Source: an uncultured Pelagibacteraceae bacterium | Lineage (GTDB): Bacteria; Pseudomonadota; Alphaproteobacteria; Pelagibacterales; Pelagibacteraceae | Direction: 5' to 3' | Assembly (NCBI GenBank): GCA_902572345.1 | Contig: CACGEW010000008.1 | Coordinates: 1-51,773 of the forward strand | Length of the DNA: 51,773 nt | Shown here: one piece after another, positions 7,977 to 14,633 of the stretch | Numbering within the stretch: position 1 is the stretch's first letter | How the letters are laid out: each line of letters starts with the position of its first letter | Notes under the pieces: generated by a model | The model's input: the letters and a program-made list of their open reading frames with translations, nothing else | Databases searched by the model: none | What the model was told of the DNA's origin: nothing | Translations under genes and position numbers: made by a program

Positions 7977-8439
7977 AATTTTTAATAACTTTAATCATAA
8001 TACCACTAAGTATTATTGAGATAATTGTATTTATTGTAGCAAGTGAAAGTCCTAAAAATCTAAAAGTTACATCTTTACAGCTTACTATCTCTGCTTTTTT
8101 AAGCTGATTTAGAAGCTCTTCTTTATTTGTGGGCTGGCTATTGCCTAAATCACAAACTAAAGATTCGCTAAAAAAACCTTGCTCTATCCCAAAATGATAA
8201 AACGAAACTACAGAACCAAAAATAAAGAATATTAAAATGAGGCTAGAAATTATTTTTTGATATCTGTTTAAAATAAAGATAAGTGAAATAAGTATTATCG
8301 CAGCAATATAAGGAATTCTCTCAATTATACATAAATTGCAAGGTTTGTGACCAAGTACATATTGTATGAAGTAAGCTATTGAGAGTGAGAGAATACTAAA
8401 GGCTAAAATACCATTTAATAATAATTTGTTTGAATTCAT
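7963..8439 (-). CDS. dsbB: Disulfide bond formation protein DsbB family
   Basis: A 158-residue four-helix inner-membrane protein. The first periplasmic pair is C34-C37 in KPCNLC, the quinone-linked pair of DsbB. The second pair is C96 (LVCDLGN) and C121 (IVSCKD) in the other periplasmic loop. DsbB reoxidises DsbA and passes electrons to ubiquinone, so its overlap with coq7, a ubiquinone biosynthetic gene, is functionally sensible. It overlaps yqaA by 4 nt (ATGA). A DsbA partner is not in this window. Confidence 0.92.
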   Translation of the reverse strand: MNSNKLLLNGILAFSILSLSIAYFIQYVLGHKPCNLCIIERIPYIAAIILISLIFILNRYQKIISSLILIFFIFGSVVSFYHFGIEQGFFSESLVCDLGNSQPTNKEELLNQLKKAEIVSCKDVTFRFLGLSLATINTIISIILSGIMIKVIKNYGKN

Positions 8440-9035
8440 TTAACAAAAATTATGTATAAGACGGCTGCTAATATTACAATAAATATTCCAGTAATTGTAA
8501 ACCATAACGCACCTTTCTTTTCGATAAATTCACCAAATTTTTTACCAAAAATATAAGTAAGGTAAGAAACTAATAAAAATCTCAAACCTCTTGTAAAAAG
8601 ACATATAAAAAAGAAAACCGTAAGATTAAAACCAATTACACCGCTCGTAATAGTAAACACTTTAAAAGGTAAAGGCGTAAAGCCAGCCAAAAACATGATA
8701 CCCAGCCAAGCTAAAAAACCTCCCCTTGTAGACATCTTATCTTGAATTTGAAAAACTTTTTCCTCATAGCCGTAAAACTCAATAATGACCATTGAAGCAT
8801 CTAAGAAAAACACACCCAACATGTAACCAAACAATCCACCTAAAACTGATCCAACTGTAGCTATTAGAAATATTTTTAAATAATCCTCTCTTTTAGCCAC
8901 GACCATTGGAACGATCATCAAATCTGGTGGAACAGGAAAAAAGAAACTTTCGATGAAGGACACAAAACCAAGTAAAGGCTTAGAAAATTTATGCCTAGCA
9001 AGTTCAACACATCTATCGTATAATTTTTTCAACAT
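8436..9035 (-). CDS. yqaA: YqaA/DedA-like (SNARE-associated, VTT domain) membrane protein
   Basis: About 199 residues with several membrane helices. FIESFFFPVPPDLM near the N-terminus and LAGFTPLPFKVFTITSGVIG in the second half are the paired re-entrant motifs of the VTT/DedA fold, with the shorter YqaA architecture. Family members are linked to lipid scrambling or membrane proton homeostasis; the exact role is unknown. ATG at 9035 is chosen; a GTG at 9050 would add five residues (MHFKF) without improving the family match. The ATG shares the bases CATG (9033-9036) with the start of the divergent small membrane protein. The 3' end overlaps dsbB by 4 nt. Confidence 0.85.
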   Translation of the reverse strand: MLKKLYDRCVELARHKFSKPLLGFVSFIESFFFPVPPDLMIVPMVVAKREDYLKIFLIATVGSVLGGLFGYMLGVFFLDASMVIIEFYGYEEKVFQIQDKMSTRGGFLAWLGIMFLAGFTPLPFKVFTITSGVIGFNLTVFFFICLFTRGLRFLLVSYLTYIFGKKFGEFIEKKGALWFTITGIFIVILAAVLYIIFVK

Positions 9036-9219
9036 GAATTTAAAATGCACAATTCTTAGATACCTCGCAAGTTTAATTTTATCGACAGTTGTGATCTACG
9101 CTATCGTAATAGTTGCGGGAATGTTTGGAGCAGATTACGGTTTTTCTCCAGGTGATACGTTTATCATTTGGATTTTAATGGCCATTCTTATCAATCAAAG
9201 CGTTACTTGGAATAAATAA
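9034..9219 (+). CDS. Small two-helix membrane protein, function unknown
   Basis: I do not recognise a family. Started at ATG 9034 the product is 61 residues with helices at about 9-30 and 42-54, a short loop GADYGFSPGDT and a polar end NQSVTWNK. An in-frame ATG at 8953 would add 27 residues, but those overlap yqaA's N-terminus and look non-native. The coding region is codon-typical for the window and ends 5 nt before the tandem winged-helix gene, suggesting co-transcription. No Shine-Dalgarno is visible. The start codon overlaps, on the opposite strand, that of yqaA. Confidence 0.6.
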   Translation: MNLKCTILRYLASLILSTVVIYAIVIVAGMFGADYGFSPGDTFIIWILMAILINQSVTWNK

Positions 9220-9224
9220 TCTTC

Positions 9225-10247
9225 ATGAGCAATCCTGTAGACATAAAAATTGCTCACATAAACAATCAAGAAGATCTAAAAGGTAGCTTAGATAAAGACA
9301 AAGTATTTGAAGTTTTTCAAAGAAATATCAACGATATATTAAAAGGTTTTTATAGACTACAGCAAGACTGGGTTAACCGTTCTTATTTAAATTTTAACGA
9401 CTTCGATACGTACTTAATTTTAATGTATCTAATGAACAAAGTTTATATTAACTATTCAGATCGATTTCATTATATGTCTATGGAGGCTTTCTATAGTCAG
9501 GAAAAAGTAGGTATTGAAAAATTAAACTTAATTGAGATTTCAAAAGATCTAAATATTCCAAAAGAAACAGTTAGACGAAAGATAAATTATTTACAAAAAC
9601 ACGATATTATTATTAGAACGGGGAAAACAATCTTTTTAAATTCAAAAGGATTAGAAATTCAAAAACCCATGGCTACGATAGAAAACATGGCAAGTTTGCT
9701 ATCAAAATTTTCAATTTACTTATCAGCTGAAGACTGGTTTGGTAAAGCCTTAGAAAAAGAGGATATCAAAAAGTTTATTACAGAGCATTTCACAGTAAGC
9801 TGGGAATACTGGTACAGATTTCAAATACCTTATTTAACAAGACACAGAGCATTTTTTGGTGATCTAGAATCCTGGAATGTATGGGGGTCTATAGGTTTAG
9901 TTCAAATAAGAAGTTTCATTGAGGAAATTACTAATGATGTATCAACCAAGCCTAAGACTTACGGAGACTTCTTTTTAATGAATTTAAAGCATAAAGCAAA
10001 AAGAGGAATAAATGCTTCTTCTATTTCAGACATATCATCTATCCCAAGAGCAACAGTAATTCGAAAACTTAAAACACTAGAAAAAAAGAAACTTATTAAT
10101 AGAAATAAAAAACTAGAATACTCTATGGGGACAAAACGAGATGATCTAAAAATGATAGAAAAAAATTATCTTATTAGTCAAAGAGCATTTAGTGATTATG
10201 CTTCTACAATGTTTAACTTGATGAAATTTTCAAAATTTAGTATCTAA
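9225..10247 (+). CDS. Tandem winged-helix DNA-binding protein, uncharacterised
   Basis: A 340-residue protein with two clearly similar winged helix-turn-helix segments. The first (about 95-145) contains IPKETVRRKINYLQK. The second (about 250-300) contains IPRATVIRKLKTLEKKKLI. Both share IP(K/R)xTV-RK-L-K in the recognition helix, indicating an internal duplication. Between them lies an aromatic-rich region (WEYWYRFQIPY around 193-203) that could bind a ligand or form the dimer core. The HTHs resemble MarR/GntR-like winged helices, but I know no named family with this double layout. It sits between a small membrane protein and a BASS transporter, both close enough to be co-transcribed, so local regulation is a reasonable guess. 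DNA binding is inferred. Confidence 0.75.
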   Translation: MSNPVDIKIAHINNQEDLKGSLDKDKVFEVFQRNINDILKGFYRLQQDWVNRSYLNFNDFDTYLILMYLMNKVYINYSDRFHYMSMEAFYSQEKVGIEKLNLIEISKDLNIPKETVRRKINYLQKHDIIIRTGKTIFLNSKGLEIQKPMATIENMASLLSKFSIYLSAEDWFGKALEKEDIKKFITEHFTVSWEYWYRFQIPYLTRHRAFFGDLESWNVWGSIGLVQIRSFIEEITNDVSTKPKTYGDFFLMNLKHKAKRGINASSISDISSIPRATVIRKLKTLEKKKLINRNKKLEYSMGTKRDDLKMIEKNYLISQRAFSDYASTMFNLMKFSKFSI

Positions 10248-10264
10248 ACTTATTCAAAAATATT

Positions 10265-11110
10265 ATGGAAATAGCAAAAACAATAGCTCCGGTGTGTTTA
10301 GCCATAATAATGTTCGGATTAGGTCTTGGTCTAACCGTAGCAGACTTTAAAAGAGTAATTACAATCCCTAGAGATTTTATAGTAGGTTTTTTTGGTCAAG
10401 TTATAATACTTCCAATTATCGCTTTTATCTTAATCCATATTATTTCAATGCCTCCAGAAATAGCACTTGGTGTAATGGTCATTGCAGCGGCTCCTGGTGG
10501 AGTTACTTCAAATATATTAACTAAATTTGCCAATGGTGATGTTGCACTTTCTGTTACTTTAACTGCAGTGGTGAGTTTAATATCTGTAATTACAGTTCCT
10601 TTAATTGTTTATAATTCAGCAAGTTTCCTTGGTTTTGAAATAACTAAAGAAATATCCATGATTAATATTGCTGTTAAAATGTTTTTTGTAGTAACAGTTC
10701 CCGTAATTTTTGGCATGATTGTAAGAAGTTTAATGACAGATTTTATTGTATCTAAAACTCTGTTTACTCAGAGATTGTCAGTAATATTGTTTTTAGTTGT
10801 TTTTATCTCTATTTGGGTAGAAGAGTGGGATAGAATTATTAGCTTTATTACAAGAGCAGGTTTAGTAGCTTTCATTTTAAATATTACAATGATTTTAATA
10901 GGTTACTACATGGCAAAATTTTTAGCTTCAGGATTAGAACAAAGAAAATGCATTTCACTTGAGTGCGGTTTACAAAATGGAACTTTAGCTGTTTTTGTAG
11001 CTACACAATTATTTGACGATATAGTATTTATGGTGCCCACAGCAGCATATGCACTAATTATGTTCGTTACCTCAATTATTTTTGTTCTCATAGTTCGAAA
11101 AATAAATTAG
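10265..11110 (+). CDS. Bile acid:sodium symporter family (BASS) transporter
   Basis: A 281-residue membrane protein with about nine to ten helices. AAPGGVTSNILTKFANGDVALSV (positions about 75-97) contains the conserved BASS sodium-site motif. LECGLQNGTLAVFVATQLF in the second half is the matching crossover motif. Family members move organic anions (bile acids, pantothenate, pyruvate, 2-keto acids) with Na+, which suits a marine cell; the substrate here cannot be deduced. It starts 17 nt after the tandem winged-helix gene and ends 15 nt before tRNA-Leu. Confidence 0.9.
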   Translation: MEIAKTIAPVCLAIIMFGLGLGLTVADFKRVITIPRDFIVGFFGQVIILPIIAFILIHIISMPPEIALGVMVIAAAPGGVTSNILTKFANGDVALSVTLTAVVSLISVITVPLIVYNSASFLGFEITKEISMINIAVKMFFVVTVPVIFGMIVRSLMTDFIVSKTLFTQRLSVILFLVVFISIWVEEWDRIISFITRAGLVAFILNITMILIGYYMAKFLASGLEQRKCISLECGLQNGTLAVFVATQLFDDIVFMVPTAAYALIMFVTSIIFVLIVRKIN

Positions 11111-11125
11111 ATTATTTCAAAAAAT

Positions 11126-11212
11126 GGGCGAATGGTGGAACTGGTAGACGCGCCGGACTCAAAATCCGGTGGTAGCAATACCTTGAGAGTTCGAGTCTCT
11201 CTTCGCCCACCA
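11126..11212 (+). tRNA. tRNA-Leu (CAA)
   Basis: The acceptor stem GGGCGAA (11126-11132) pairs with TTCGCCC (11202-11208), followed by A and an encoded CCA (11210-11212). The anticodon stem CCGGA/TCCGG encloses loop CTCAAAA with anticodon CAA at 11160-11162. The long variable arm is typical of class II tRNA-Leu, and the T arm contains GTTCGAGTC. It reads UUG. The next gene's ATG begins only 4 nt after CCA. Confidence 0.97.
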
Positions 11213-11216
11213 AGTT

Positions 11217-12893
11217 ATGGAAATAGATAAACTTAATAGTCTTGTAGAACTATACTTTAAAAAGTGTGAAGAGGTTGATCCCGACAGACCTTTTTTAAAA
11301 TGGTTAAAACCAGGAAAACCAACTTATAGCTGGGGAGATATAAAAGAGAGAATATTTAAACTTTCTTCAAAGATAAAATCTTTAATTCAAGAGGGAGATC
11401 GTTGTTTAATATTATCTGAAAATAGACCGTACTGGTTAATGGCAGATCTTGCTGTGATGAATGCAGGAGGAATATCGGTTCCTATTTTTACAACATACTC
11501 ATCAAATGATTACGAATATATTTTAAATGACTGCAAGCCATCTTTAATTATAGTTTCAAATAATGATCAATTCAAAAAAATAAAAAATTACATTAATTTA
11601 AATGAGCAAAATATAATTTCATTTGAAGCTATAGATGTTGATAGCTTATTAATTAACAATATTTTAAATGAAGAAACTTATAAAAAAGAAATTAATAACG
11701 AATTAAAAAGAAATATGCCTGCATGTATTATTTATACATCAGGCACATCGGGAAATCCTAAAGGAGTTATCTTAAGCCACGGCGGTATTTTATCAAACTG
11801 CGAAGGAGCAGTTGAGTTACTTGAAACTTTAACTAAAAAAAAAGATCCTATTTTTTTAACTTGGTTACCTTTATCTCATTCATATGAACATACAGTTCAA
11901 TTTATTCAAATCATTGTAGGCGCAAAAGTTTTCTACGCTGAAAGTTTAGAAAAATTAATTTCAAATATGGGTGTCGCTAAACCCACCATCATGACAGCTG
12001 TTCCAAGGTTTTATCAAAACCTTTTTACTAAAATAAATATGAATTTTGATAAACAAATAGGTCTTAAAAAAAAATTAATTAATCGAACTTTAGAATTAGG
12101 AAAAAAAATACTTAAAAAAGAGCAATTAAGTCTAAGTGAAAAAATAGTAAATTTTTTATGTGAAAAATTAGTGCGAAAAAAAATCAGAAATCAATTTGGT
12201 GGAAATCTTCAAGCCTTCGTTTCTGGGGGTGGAGCTTTAGATCAAAATATTGGTGAATTTTTAAATGCTATAGGATTACCAACTTTGCAAGGTTACGGTC
12301 TTACAGAAGCCTCTCCTGTTGTAAGCTGCAATTTACCAGATTTAGTCAAAGTCGAATCAGTCGGTCCTCCATTTAGGACTAATAAAGTTAAAATAGCAGG
12401 GGATGGTGAAATTTTAATAAAGGGTGAAAATGTGATGTTGGGTTATTGGAATCTTAAAGAAGAAACTGAAAAAGTAATTAAAGATGGATGGTTATATACC
12501 GGAGATATTGGTGAGTTTGATCAAAATAATTATCTAAAAATAACAGACAGAAAAAAAGATATTATAGTTAATTTAGGTGGTGACAACATTTCGCCAAGTA
12601 AAATTGAAAATATTTTATGTTTAGATGAAAACATTAAACAATCTTTTGTTTATGGAGACAAAAAAAATTATTTAGTTGCAATATTAGTTACAGAAAAAGA
12701 AATTAATAAAGATAAAATTAAACTTATAATTGAAAATATAAATAAAAGTTTAACTTTAATAGAAAAAATTAAAAAATTTGTTTTAATTCATAAAGAATTT
12801 ACAATTGAAAACGGAATGTTAACACCAACTTTAAAGTTAAAAAGAAAAGAAATAATTAAAAATTATAAACAACAATTAGAAAATCTTTATTAA
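11217..12893 (+). CDS. fadD: Long-chain acyl-CoA synthetase (AMP-forming)
   Basis: A 558-residue ANL-superfamily enzyme that activates fatty acids to acyl-CoA through an acyl-adenylate. The P-loop-like A3 motif YTSGTSGNPKGV is near residue 174, LQGYGLTEASPV (A5) near 360, YTGDIGEFDQ (A7) near 427, and ITDRKKDIIVNLGGDNISP (A8 hinge) near 441. Length and motifs fit FadD15-type long-chain synthetases rather than acetyl-CoA synthetase. The ATG follows tRNA-Leu by 4 nt with no Shine-Dalgarno, so the mature mRNA may be nearly leaderless after tRNA processing. The gene ends at the longest AT-only spacer of this half of the window. Confidence 0.92.
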   Translation: MEIDKLNSLVELYFKKCEEVDPDRPFLKWLKPGKPTYSWGDIKERIFKLSSKIKSLIQEGDRCLILSENRPYWLMADLAVMNAGGISVPIFTTYSSNDYEYILNDCKPSLIIVSNNDQFKKIKNYINLNEQNIISFEAIDVDSLLINNILNEETYKKEINNELKRNMPACIIYTSGTSGNPKGVILSHGGILSNCEGAVELLETLTKKKDPIFLTWLPLSHSYEHTVQFIQIIVGAKVFYAESLEKLISNMGVAKPTIMTAVPRFYQNLFTKINMNFDKQIGLKKKLINRTLELGKKILKKEQLSLSEKIVNFLCEKLVRKKIRNQFGGNLQAFVSGGGALDQNIGEFLNAIGLPTLQGYGLTEASPVVSCNLPDLVKVESVGPPFRTNKVKIAGDGEILIKGENVMLGYWNLKEETEKVIKDGWLYTGDIGEFDQNNYLKITDRKKDIIVNLGGDNISPSKIENILCLDENIKQSFVYGDKKNYLVAILVTEKEINKDKIKLIIENINKSLTLIEKIKKFVLIHKEFTIENGMLTPTLKLKRKEIIKNYKQQLENLY

Positions 12894-13024
12894 TTTTACA
12901 AAAAAAGTTTAATAATTTGCTTAAAAAAACATTGATATTACTAACTTTTTTAAAAGTTTATTAAAATTAAAAAAAATTATTAAAAAATTTAAATTTTGAA
13001 TCAATTTTGCAAATTAATTTATGT

Positions 13025-13052
13025 TTGACATGAATCTTTTAATAACTAATGT
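13025..13052 (+). promoter_or_regulatory. Predicted sigma-70 promoter of the basic micropeptide gene
   Basis: A perfect -35 TTGACA (13025-13030) lies upstream of -10 candidate TAATGT (13047-13052, 16-nt spacer). A better -10 match, TTTAAT at 13052-13057, would need a 21-nt spacer. It is the only consensus -35 in this spacer, preceded by about 130 nt of nearly pure A/T sequence. The exact start site is uncertain. Confidence 0.5.
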
Positions 13053-13061
13053 TTAATTAAC

Positions 13062-13084
13062 AAACGAATCATTAAGATTTGTTT
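13062..13084 (+). promoter_or_regulatory. 5' leader hairpin of the basic micropeptide mRNA
   Basis: AAACGAATC (13062-13070) pairs with GATTTGTTT (13076-13084) over nine base pairs including one G-T wobble, with a 5-nt loop ATTAA. It lies between the predicted promoter and the Shine-Dalgarno GGGAG (13093-13097), so it would be the first folded element of the transcript. A stability or translation-control role is inference. Confidence 0.4.
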
Positions 13085-13102
13085 AATAACAAGGGAGAAA
13101 AG

Positions 13103-13177
13103 ATGGCTAAAAGAAGAAAAAAAGCTAAAAAGAAAACTAAAAAGAAAGCTAAAAGAAGAAAAAAAAGAAGAAGATAG
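13103..13177 (+). CDS. 24-residue Lys/Arg-only-type basic micropeptide
   Basis: ATG 13103 to TAG 13175-13177. The product begins MAKRRKKAKKKTKKK and ends in RKKRRR; 20 of 24 residues are Lys or Arg and the rest are Met, Ala and Thr. The gene has every element of a dedicated transcription unit: consensus -35, leader hairpin, a good Shine-Dalgarno (GGGAG, 5-nt spacing) and a perfect intrinsic terminator right after it. I know no named family for it. Its make-up resembles histone H1 tails, protamines or very small basic ribosome-associated peptides such as bTHX, so binding to DNA or rRNA is the natural hypothesis. A-rich sequence can produce Lys/Arg ORFs by chance; the flanking signals argue against that. 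Confidence 0.75.
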   Translation: MAKRRKKAKKKTKKKAKRRKKRRR

Positions 13178-13191
13178 TTTTCTCTTTAACT

Positions 13192-13230
13192 AAACGCCCT
13201 TTTTAATTAATTTAGAAAGGGCGTTTTTTT
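13192..13230 (+). terminator. Intrinsic terminator of the basic micropeptide gene
   Basis: A perfect 11-bp stem, AAACGCCCTTT (13192-13202) with AAAGGGCGTTT (13216-13226), a 13-nt A/T loop, and a T-run 13224-13230. It ends inside the stop codon of convergent carD. On the minus strand the T-run is only three bases, so it works mainly for the plus strand. Confidence 0.9.
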
Positions 13231-13903
13231 ATTCTGAACTTTCTGTAGAAATTGTTCTTCCTAAAGCCTTATCCATTTTTTTTTGAACCTCTTCAGGACT
13301 TATTTTTAGAACAGCTTCAAACTCAGATTTTAATCTTTCATAAGCTTTTTCGAATAGCTGTCTTTCTGAGTAAGATTGATCGGCTATAATATCAGTATTT
13401 TTGTTTAAATCTTTTACAACTTCAGCTAATTCATAAATTTTTCCAGAATTAATTTTCTGATCATATTCCTGGGCTCTTCTACTCCACATTGTTCTTTTAA
13501 TTTTTGGCTTAGTTTTTAATATCGATACACATTTATTGATTTGATTAATTGATGCAATTGGTCTTAATTTTGATTGTTGATTAATTGGAACAGTTAAAGT
13601 TAATTTTTCTTTTTCTACTAAAATTTTATAAAATTGAATATCAATATCTCCAATTGTAGCTTTTTCGATAGAAGTAATCTTTCCCACCCCATGCTTCGGA
13701 TAAACCACAAAATCTTTCAAATTGTAGATTTTTTTTTCTGTTGCCTGTTTTTTAATCTTTTTTATTTCTGGCTTTTCATCTGATCCAGGCACAGCACTTT
13801 TTTTATCTATCGGTTTTATATTTTGTTTAGCTTTTTTAAGTGATTTTAAATTTTTTGCTTTTTTAACTTTTTTAACTTTTTTTACTTTTTTCTTTTTAGG
13901 CAT
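13229..13903 (-). CDS. carD: CarD/CdnL-family RNA polymerase-binding regulator with Lys-rich N-terminal tail
   Basis: A 224-residue protein. Residues 60-120 form the CarD Tudor-like RNAP-interaction domain, with DFVVYPKHGVGKI near 65-77 and IQFYKILVEKEKLTLTVP. The helical C-terminal domain follows, with the MWSRRAQEY region that contacts promoter DNA at the open complex. CarD stabilises open complexes, often at rRNA promoters. Ahead of it is a roughly 55-residue Lys-rich tail with KKVKKVKKAK repeats that is absent from standard CarD (about 160-170 residues). It is last in the helicase-TerB-like-fdxA-carD run and converges on the basic micropeptide gene. Confidence 0.92.
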   Translation of the reverse strand: MPKKKKVKKVKKVKKAKNLKSLKKAKQNIKPIDKKSAVPGSDEKPEIKKIKKQATEKKIYNLKDFVVYPKHGVGKITSIEKATIGDIDIQFYKILVEKEKLTLTVPINQQSKLRPIASINQINKCVSILKTKPKIKRTMWSRRAQEYDQKINSGKIYELAEVVKDLNKNTDIIADQSYSERQLFEKAYERLKSEFEAVLKISPEEVQKKMDKALGRTISTESSE

Positions 13904-13905
13904 AT

Positions 13906-14247
13906 TTATTTTCCAGGTTTTTCAGAGAAATGTTTATCATACTTATCTTTCATATTTTTAAATTTTTCATGGTCTTTCATTGGCTCTTTTTTTTTTGAAA
14001 TATTAGGCCATATTGCAGAAAACTTTTTGTTAATCAATAACCATTTATCCATATCTTTAACACTCTCGTCTGTATCTGCCTTTATCGCATCTATAGGACA
14101 CTCAGGTTCACAAACACCACAATCAATACATTCATCAGGATTAATAGCTAAAAAATTTTCACCTTCGTAAAAACAATCTACAGGGCAAACTTCCACACAA
14201 TCAGTGAGCTTACATTTTATGCATTCATCTTTTACAATATACGTCAT
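13906..14247 (-). CDS. fdxA: Ferredoxin FdxA (3Fe-4S/4Fe-4S type)
   Basis: A 113-residue bacterial-type ferredoxin. Cysteines at 9, 12, 17, 21 and 25 ([17 protein letters not shown]) and at 40, 43, 46 and 50 ([11 protein letters not shown]) give the pattern of the 7-Fe FdxA group, with [15 protein letters not shown] between. The C-terminal 50 residues are the usual helical extension. It is a cytoplasmic one-electron carrier with an unknown partner. It overlaps the TerB-like gene by 4 nt and precedes carD by 2 nt. The helicase-(middle gene)-fdxA-carD order is a recurrent alphaproteobacterial arrangement. Confidence 0.95.
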   Translation of the reverse strand: MTYIVKDECIKCKLTDCVEVCPVDCFYEGENFLAINPDECIDCGVCEPECPIDAIKADTDESVKDMDKWLLINKKFSAIWPNISKKKEPMKDHEKFKNMKDKYDKHFSEKPGK

Positions 14248-14633
14248 TTCTCTTCCATTAATTTTAACTTTATTTCAGCACACTCCTTATCTGGAAAATA
14301 TATTAGGCCACATATTCTACGCATTAAATTAGACTCGTACTGATCCACTGTATTGTCAGAAATAATTACTTTCCAGAGGTGATTAACTATATCTTTTTTT
14401 ATATCCATTGAATTTTGTTTAATAATATTAGTATAATTTAAAAGTTGATTAGAATTTTTTTCTATATCTTCTGCCTTTTTTAAAATTTTAATGGAATCTT
14501 CATCTTTTAAATATGATTTAATAAAACTCTTAATTAAATCTTTTTCATGGTCAGAATAAATTTCATCTATATTCGCTGCGTGAACAAGTAAAGCAGAAAT
14601 ACCAATTATACTCTCTTTATCTAATTTATTCAT
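14244..14633 (-). CDS. TerB-like (DjlA-type) domain protein
   Basis: A 129-residue all-helical protein. The acidic start [16 protein letters not shown] and the repeat-like second half [19 protein letters not shown] are the paired metal-site segments of the TerB/DjlA-N domain family. Family roles include metal binding and stress-linked membrane processes; none is established for the stand-alone small form. Its ATG abuts the helicase stop with no gap, and its stop overlaps fdxA by 4 nt. As I recall it, an S4 RNA-binding protein usually holds this slot in alphaproteobacteria, so the gene may be a lineage replacement. Assignment to TerB is from pattern, not alignment. Confidence 0.7.
   Translation of the reverse strand: MNKLDKESIIGISALLVHAANIDEIYSDHEKDLIKSFIKSYLKDEDSIKILKKAEDIEKNSNQLLNYTNIIKQNSMDIKKDIVNHLWKVIISDNTVDQYESNLMRRICGLIYFPDKECAEIKLKLMEEK

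Noticed and set aside
11126-11212. tRNA-Leu or tRNA-Arg as integration (att) sites
   Set aside because: No integrase, no direct repeat of the tRNA 3' end and no foreign composition next to either tRNA.
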